Source: Pyxidicoccus sp. MSG2
GTDB lineage: Bacteria > Myxococcota > Myxococcia > Myxococcales > Myxococcaceae
DNA length: 64,000 nucleotides
Assembly: GCF_026626705.1 (NCBI RefSeq)
Contig: NZ_JAPNKC010000001.1
Span: forward strand, 4,402,001 to 4,466,000
Direction: 5' to 3'
Position 1 is the first letter of the stretch; the number at the start of each line of letters is the position of its first letter. The position numbers were made by a program, and so were the translations under genes. Positions 60,051 through 64,000 of this stretch are shown here, one piece after another. The notes under the pieces were generated by a model. The model ran no database searches, had not been told where the DNA came from, and saw only the letters and a program-made list of their open reading frames with translations.

Positions 60051-61196
60051 ATGAGCATCGCCCGCACTGGCCTGGAGCCGCGGTCCATCCCGCGAGGAGT
60101 GGACGTGCGCTCGCGCGTTGCCGCCCTCGAGGTGCTGTCCCCGCGCGAAATCGACGCGCGCCTGACGGACCTGGGCTACCGCGGGCAGGACGAGGCGCGG
60201 CGCGCGGCCGCGGTGCTTGCCTACCGCCACCTGCGCCGCATCCGCCGCCTCCACCTGGAGGGGCTCGCCCCCGAGCCGGGCCTGCGGGAGAACTGCCTGT
60301 TCCTCGGGCCCACCGGCTCGGGGAAGACGTTCCTCGTGGAGTTGCTGTTCCGCGAAATCCTCGCGGTGCCCACCGTGCTGGCGGACGCCACCCAGTTCTC
60401 CGAGACGGGCTACGTGGGCGACGACGTCAACACCCTGCTGTCGCGCCTGTACGAGGTGGCGGACAAGGACGCGGAGTGGGCCGCCTGCGGCGTCATCTGC
60501 ATGGACGAGTTCGACAAGCTCGCCACCAGTCGCTCCGACAGCCGCTTCGCCGGACAGCAGACCACCAAGGACGTCAGCGGCTTCGGCGTGCAGCGCAGCC
60601 TGCTGCACCTGCTCTCCGCCTCCAGCGCGGACTTCCCGGCGGACTTCGGCTTCACCAGCCGCCTGCAGCCGGAGAACATGGACCTGGCCTGCCTCACCTT
60701 CATCGCCTGCGGCGCCTTCAGCGGACTGCGCTCCACCGCCGAGGGCATGGCGCGCGAGGAGCGGCTGGGCTTCGGCCGGGAGCCGCGCGCCTTCCAGCAG
60801 GAGGCCATCGCCTCGCAGGTGTCGCAGGAGCAGTTGGAGCAGACCACCGCCTTCGCCCGCTACGGCTTCATCCCGGAGCTCATCGGCCGCTTCAACCGGC
60901 TGGTGTCCTTCGCCCCGCTGGACGCGGCCACCCTGGGCGACATCCTCCAGCACAACGTGCTGCGCGCGTATGAGCGCGAGTTCGAGCAGGAGGGCTTGCG
61001 CCTGCTGGTGGAGCCCGCCGTGCGCGAGCACGTGGTGGCGCGCGCCCTCAAGCGCGAGACGGGCGCGCGCGGCCTGCGCACCACCCTGGCCCCGCTGCTG
61101 GAGGGCGCCGCCTACGAGCACTTCGGCCGGCACGACACGTCCGGCACCGTCCGCCTGGTGATGGCGGGCGACGAGGTGCGGGCGCTCGCGGAATAG
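60051..61196 (+). CDS. ClpX-like AAA+ ATPase lacking the zinc-binding domain
   Basis: A 381-residue AAA+ protein starting at ATG 60051. Walker A is GPTGSGKT (86-93), the ClpX-type GYVGDD follows (120-125), and Walker B is VICMDEFDK (148-156). The sensor/arginine region is ELIGRFNRLVSFAPL, followed by the alpha-helical small domain (ETGARGLRTTLAPLLEGAAYEHF). ClpX normally begins with a Cys4 zinc-binding domain; here the N-terminus has no cysteines. The loop with IGF-like ClpP contact is not evident. It may be a protease-independent unfoldase. Its partner is unknown. Confidence 0.85.
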   Translation: MSIARTGLEPRSIPRGVDVRSRVAALEVLSPREIDARLTDLGYRGQDEARRAAAVLAYRHLRRIRRLHLEGLAPEPGLRENCLFLGPTGSGKTFLVELLFREILAVPTVLADATQFSETGYVGDDVNTLLSRLYEVADKDAEWAACGVICMDEFDKLATSRSDSRFAGQQTTKDVSGFGVQRSLLHLLSASSADFPADFGFTSRLQPENMDLACLTFIACGAFSGLRSTAEGMAREERLGFGREPRAFQQEAIASQVSQEQLEQTTAFARYGFIPELIGRFNRLVSFAPLDAATLGDILQHNVLRAYEREFEQEGLRLLVEPAVREHVVARALKRETGARGLRTTLAPLLEGAAYEHFGRHDTSGTVRLVMAGDEVRALAE

Positions 61197-61336
61197 TCCC
61201 GCCCCTGGCCACCGGCCGACGCTGCGAGGGCGTGGAGGTGGCCTCCCTGTCACGCCGGGAGGGCAGGCCCGCTGCTCACGGCGCGCGCGCACGCCTTACG
61301 GTTTCCTCGGAGCGACGGAAGCCGGAGGCAGCGCAC

Positions 61337-61717
61337 ATGCACCACACGCGAGAGATTCCCCGGGAGGGGTGGGCGGACTACCTCGCCCTGCTGAGCAACC
61401 TGGAGAAGGACCACTGGGTCCGCATCGAGATGGAGAGCCCGGAGCTGGGTGAGCAGCCGCTCGCCAGCCGCCTGCCGCTCATCGAGATTGCCCTCGAGGA
61501 GAAGGGCAGCGACAAGGGCTCCGTCGAAATCATCGTCGGCCGGCCGGGGGACGAAATCACCCACCGCATCAGCACGCCGGACCACATCTACGCGGACGAG
61601 AGCGAGAGCGGCGAGCTGGAGTGCCTCGACATCGAGACGTCGGACCACGTGAAGACGCTCATCTTCTTCGAGCAGTCCAGCGCCGGCGACGAGCGCGGCG
61701 CCAGCGCGCCGATGTGA
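61337..61717 (+). CDS. DUF5335 family protein
   Basis: A 126-residue acidic protein starting at ATG 61337. The N-terminus HHTREIPREGWADYLALLSNL and the later ITHRISTPDHIYADESESGEL match the DUF5335 pattern. These small bacterial proteins have no established function. It is soluble, with no signal. It follows the ClpX-like gene by 140 bases and may be a separate unit. Confidence 0.8.
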   Translation: MHHTREIPREGWADYLALLSNLEKDHWVRIEMESPELGEQPLASRLPLIEIALEEKGSDKGSVEIIVGRPGDEITHRISTPDHIYADESESGELECLDIETSDHVKTLIFFEQSSAGDERGASAPM

Positions 61718-61731
61718 AGCGCGAACGACGA

Positions 61732-61775
61732 AGGCCGGAAGGCGCCCCCTCGTGAGAAGAGGAACCCTCCGGCCT
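61732..61775. terminator. weak candidate hairpin after the DUF5335 gene
   Basis: An eight-base inverted repeat (aggccgga at 61732-61739, tccggcct at 61768-61775) with a 28-base loop lies between the convergent DUF5335 and metalloprotease genes. The long loop makes it tentative. Confidence 0.3.
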
Positions 61776-61839
61776 CGGGGCCCTACGCGGCCCGCCAGGG
61801 CTCACGCCGTGGCGGGTGCGTCAGCCGTGTACCCGGTGA

Positions 61840-62652
61840 TTACGGGTACAGCGAGCGGGCGCCCGTCTTGTCCAGGCTGGTCAGGACGAGGTCGCCCGTC
61901 TGCGTGCCGTTGCACTGGGGGTAGTGCATGACGGACGAACGGTCGTAGGTGGACGTCAGCGCGCGCCACTGGCTGTCCTCGTAGCAGCCGCTCGCGGTGG
62001 AGCGGGTGTGCTCGTGACGGAAGCCGAGCGTGTGGCCCAGCTCGTGGCGGAGCACGCCGGTCAGCGTCCAGGGCGCGATGCTGCCGAACGCGCTGGTGGA
62101 GATGAGGATGTTGCGGCCCGAGCGAGCGGAGTTCGGGAAGAACGCGCGCGCCAGGTAGGACGTGTCAGACGTCTGACGCACGTCGAACAGCACGCCCGTC
62201 TGGGACGCGGTGCAGTTGCTGTCGTAGGTGGTGCTGTGGACGAAGTTCACGCTCGCGGTGGCCTCCCAGGCCGCCGTCGCGCTGTTCATCGCGTTGACCA
62301 CGGCGGTCTTGCGCGTGCCAAAGCTGCTGGTGCTCACGCAGTAGGTGAGGTTGCTCTTCTGCGTGGAGCTCCACTTGATGTCGCCGCCGATGTAGTACAC
62401 CGCCAGGCCGCCGTGGGTCGTGCCCTTCTCCTCGGCGATGTTGTTGTCGTAGAAGCCGCGCAGCTCCTCCTTCGAATCGAAGGCGAGGTCGCCGTCGATG
62501 ATCCACTTGCCCTCGGCGTCCTGGAAGGCGTTCGCCTGGAACTCCTCCCACGACATGACAGGGGCCTGCGTCTCGGAGGCCTCGGGGCCACCGCACGCGG
62601 TACCGAGAAGGGCAACACCAGCCATCAGCGCAAAGGTGCGAAACTTGAGCAT
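61840..62652 (-). CDS. matrixin-like zinc metalloprotease lipoprotein
   Basis: A 270-residue protein starting at ATG 62652 behind AGAGGATT, with lipobox VALLGTAC. The propeptide-like region (residues 27-110) contains MSWEEFQANAFQD. The catalytic helix is HELGHTLGFRHEH, the extended zinc site HExxHxxGxxH of metzincins, and the Met-turn is SSVMHYPQC. The domain resembles bacterial M12/M10-type proteases of myxobacteria (dual-action matrixin-like). It is anchored in the envelope or released, and would hydrolyse proteins. The regulator is unknown. Confidence 0.88.
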   Translation of the reverse strand: MLKFRTFALMAGVALLGTACGGPEASETQAPVMSWEEFQANAFQDAEGKWIIDGDLAFDSKEELRGFYDNNIAEEKGTTHGGLAVYYIGGDIKWSSTQKSNLTYCVSTSSFGTRKTAVVNAMNSATAAWEATASVNFVHSTTYDSNCTASQTGVLFDVRQTSDTSYLARAFFPNSARSGRNILISTSAFGSIAPWTLTGVLRHELGHTLGFRHEHTRSTASGCYEDSQWRALTSTYDRSSVMHYPQCNGTQTGDLVLTSLDKTGARSLYP

Positions 62653-63099
62653 CGGAATCCTCTGAAAACGACTGCGGGGGACGCACCGGCCGCCTGGCTT
62701 CCACCAGCCGCGGTCCGGCGCGCCCCGCCGATGAGCAATTGATGGGCCAGTTGACACTCAGAGGGTGAAAACGGAAATCGCCGCTTAACCTGGACTGCCC
62801 GTACTCCATGTCCCCATGCGGCGAATGTAAACAAGATTGACAATCAAGGCGTCAAGTCCGCATGGGCATGAGGAAATCACCTCACGCGGGCGAGCGTTTG
62901 AAAAAAGTACAGCGCTGTCGGGTTATCAGTCACCTGCACGGGGGTCGCAGCTCCCCGGAAGTCCGGGAGCACGACACACTCGCGCGCGCAGTGTGGGTCA
63001 TTCTCGGTCGTCACCCAGACCCGCTGCGTCAGTCCTTCGACGCAGCGCGCCCGGCAAGAAGGAATATCGGCGCACCGCGCCAGAAGTTGCTTCGCGCGG
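62653..63099. other. intergenic region, AT-richer than average
   Basis: About 450 bases between the metalloprotease start and the next leftward gene's stop. No supported gene. The stretch 62820-62860 is AT-rich with a small inverted repeat (gattg-a-caatc) and is the likely promoter zone of the metalloprotease, but the -35/-10 spacing is not convincing. Confidence 0.4.
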
Positions 63100-64000
63100 C
63101 TACAACAGGGCGCGGCGCACCTTCCAGAAGGTCTCCTTCGCGGCGCGGAAGGCGGCGGAGTCGGCGGGCAGCAGGGCGCGCAGCAGTTCCGCGGACTGCG
63201 TCTGCAGGGGTCGCACGCAGTGGGCCTCCACCTTGGCGCGCAGGAAGCCCACCGGATCTCGGTTGCGGTAGTCGGCGAAGTACGTCTTCAGCTCGTTGCG
63301 CGTGCGGGCGCGGCCGTTGTCCGCGTACTTGGCCACGTAGGGGCTGAAGTCCGGGTACAGCCGCCCCTGGCCGAAGTCGCCGTGCAGGGTGGTCTTCATG
63401 AAGTTGCCGATGAGCAAATCGTCGAAGACCTGGTAGCGCACGGCCGTCATCAGCGAGTTGCGCGGCGCCTCGAAGGTGATGCCGCGGCGGAAGCGGCGCG
63501 TGTGGAACTCGACGACGTGGTCCTGCCCGCCCACGCGGAAGCGGAGGAAGTCCAGCGCGCTGCCCAGGTGCTCGATGGAGCCGAAGTAGTCCTGCAGCGC
63601 CTTCGCCTCGTCGGGCTCCAGCAACTGGCTCCAGTCGTCGCCGAACTCCTTCGGGTCCACCGGGCGCAGGGCGCGCTCCTTCGGGCGGATGAGCTCGGTG
63701 CTGTCCTTGATGAAGTCCTGCTGGATGAAGGCCGGCAGGAGCGCACAGGACTGGGACTCGAAGCCGCGGCCGTAGTCCTCCAGTGTGGTGGTGTACTCGG
63801 AGGCCCAGACGCTGTCGGCGCGCTGGTACTTGTGCATGGAGCTGAAGGGCACGAAGTAGCGGGCGCCGTAGAACTCGGCCTGGCGGGCGATGGTGCGGCC
63901 CACCGGGTTCTTCGCCGCGGCGTAGGGGGGGATGCGCTGCCCGTCCTCGGTGAAGTAGTTGATCATGTCCGCGTCGCCGTAGCCGGACAGGGCGAGGAGG
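63100..64000 (-). CDS. MBL-fold-like metallohydrolase, partial
   Basis: The frame is open to the right edge, so the N-terminus with the main zinc-binding histidines is not seen. The visible 300 residues begin LLALSGYGDADMINYFTED and contain AEFYGARYFVPFSSMHKYQRADSVW, a C-terminal MBL-fold region with a late metal-ligand His. The final 150 residues are a helical extension (SALDFLRFRVGGQDHVVEFHTR, AKVEAHCVRPLQTQSAELLRAL) beyond the usual MBL domain. It is probably a cytoplasmic phosphodiesterase or lactonase-like enzyme. The substrate is unknown and the family call is moderate. Confidence 0.6.
   Translation of the reverse strand, partial: LLALSGYGDADMINYFTEDGQRIPPYAAAKNPVGRTIARQAEFYGARYFVPFSSMHKYQRADSVWASEYTTTLEDYGRGFESQSCALLPAFIQQDFIKDSTELIRPKERALRPVDPKEFGDDWSQLLEPDEAKALQDYFGSIEHLGSALDFLRFRVGGQDHVVEFHTRRFRRGITFEAPRNSLMTAVRYQVFDDLLIGNFMKTTLHGDFGQGRLYPDFSPYVAKYADNGRARTRNELKTYFADYRNRDPVGFLRAKVEAHCVRPLQTQSAELLRALLPADSAAFRAAKETFWKVRRALL

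Noticed and set aside
59979..61292. Minus-strand frame of 437 codons
   Set aside because: Antisense of the ClpX-like gene with no motifs.
62837..62842. TTGACA on the plus strand in the gap after the metalloprotease gene
   Set aside because: No suitable -10 lies 16-18 bases downstream and no gene follows in that direction.
1..64000. CRISPR arrays, tRNA genes, transposases, prophage
   Set aside because: No repeat-spacer array, no transposase or integrase motif and no cloverleaf were seen by reading; short RNAs could be missed without a covariance search.

Overview
The window is high-GC, gene-dense DNA from a myxobacterium, most likely family Myxococcaceae (Myxococcus, Corallococcus or Pyxidicoccus type). 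The evidence is the presence of families that are largely confined to that group: a DUF2378/TIGR02265 paralog (7496-8074), a lipoprotein toxin with a double-CXXCG immunity partner of the Sit kin-discrimination type (32125-33575), a lipoprotein with Pro-Asp-Ala-Gly linkers, and many secreted lipoproteins. No tRNA, rRNA, CRISPR array, insertion sequence or prophage was seen. Genus-level assignment and most family names rest on reading motifs, not on a database search.

Layout. 1-6.5 kb: the N-terminal part of a multi-PAS sensor, then a leftward three-gene unit (helix-hairpin-helix barrel-like protein, lamin-tail lipoprotein, secreted thermonuclease) that looks like an envelope DNA-handling set. 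6.7-16.5 kb: esterase, DUF2378 protein, ATP-grasp ligase, a muramidase fused to a membrane module, a DUF6311 membrane protein overlapping a PEGA lipoprotein, a secreted caspase-like protease and a GNAT enzyme. 16.5-30.2 kb: mostly ordinary metabolism and housekeeping, including htpX, a PLP dehydratase divergent from a LysR regulator, an acyltransferase, dienelactone hydrolase, a cupin, methyltransferase, ettA and an ECF sigma factor carrying its own membrane domain. 30.4-33.6 kb: a YCII/DGPF protein with an ECF42-type sigma factor, then the Sit-like toxin/immunity pair.

34.7-42.8 kb is an iron-uptake locus. A TonB-dependent receptor with its own TonB C-terminal domain faces a four-gene leftward operon (DUF3325, DUF3649, PepSY membrane protein, MxcI-like lipoprotein). 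The operon starts behind a near-perfect Fur-box palindrome (40818-40838), and a weaker Fur-like site lies before the receptor. An ABC exporter is divergent from this operon. 42.9-46.8 kb: a PEGA-containing Ser/Thr kinase and a small patchwork of lipoproteins, a probable gene remnant, a methyltransferase and a low-GC Fic/Doc-like protein with a degenerate motif. 46.8-52.1 kb: a PhoD phosphatase, then two HEAT-like secreted or anchored proteins bracketed by two paralogous compact M23-like proteins. Each of those paralogs is preceded by a hairpin of the same geometry but different sequence.

52.1-64 kb: a glutathione transferase, an M20 peptidase broken by a one-base deletion, an NCS2 purine permease, a discoidin-domain secreted protein, treZ, a ClpX-like ATPase without the zinc-binding domain, a DUF5335 protein, a matrixin-like lipoprotein protease and a truncated MBL-fold enzyme at the right edge. 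The most promising novel leads are the M23/HEAT locus with its paired hairpins, the lamin-tail/HhH/nuclease unit, the Sit-like cassette and the self-TonB iron receptor with Fur sites.
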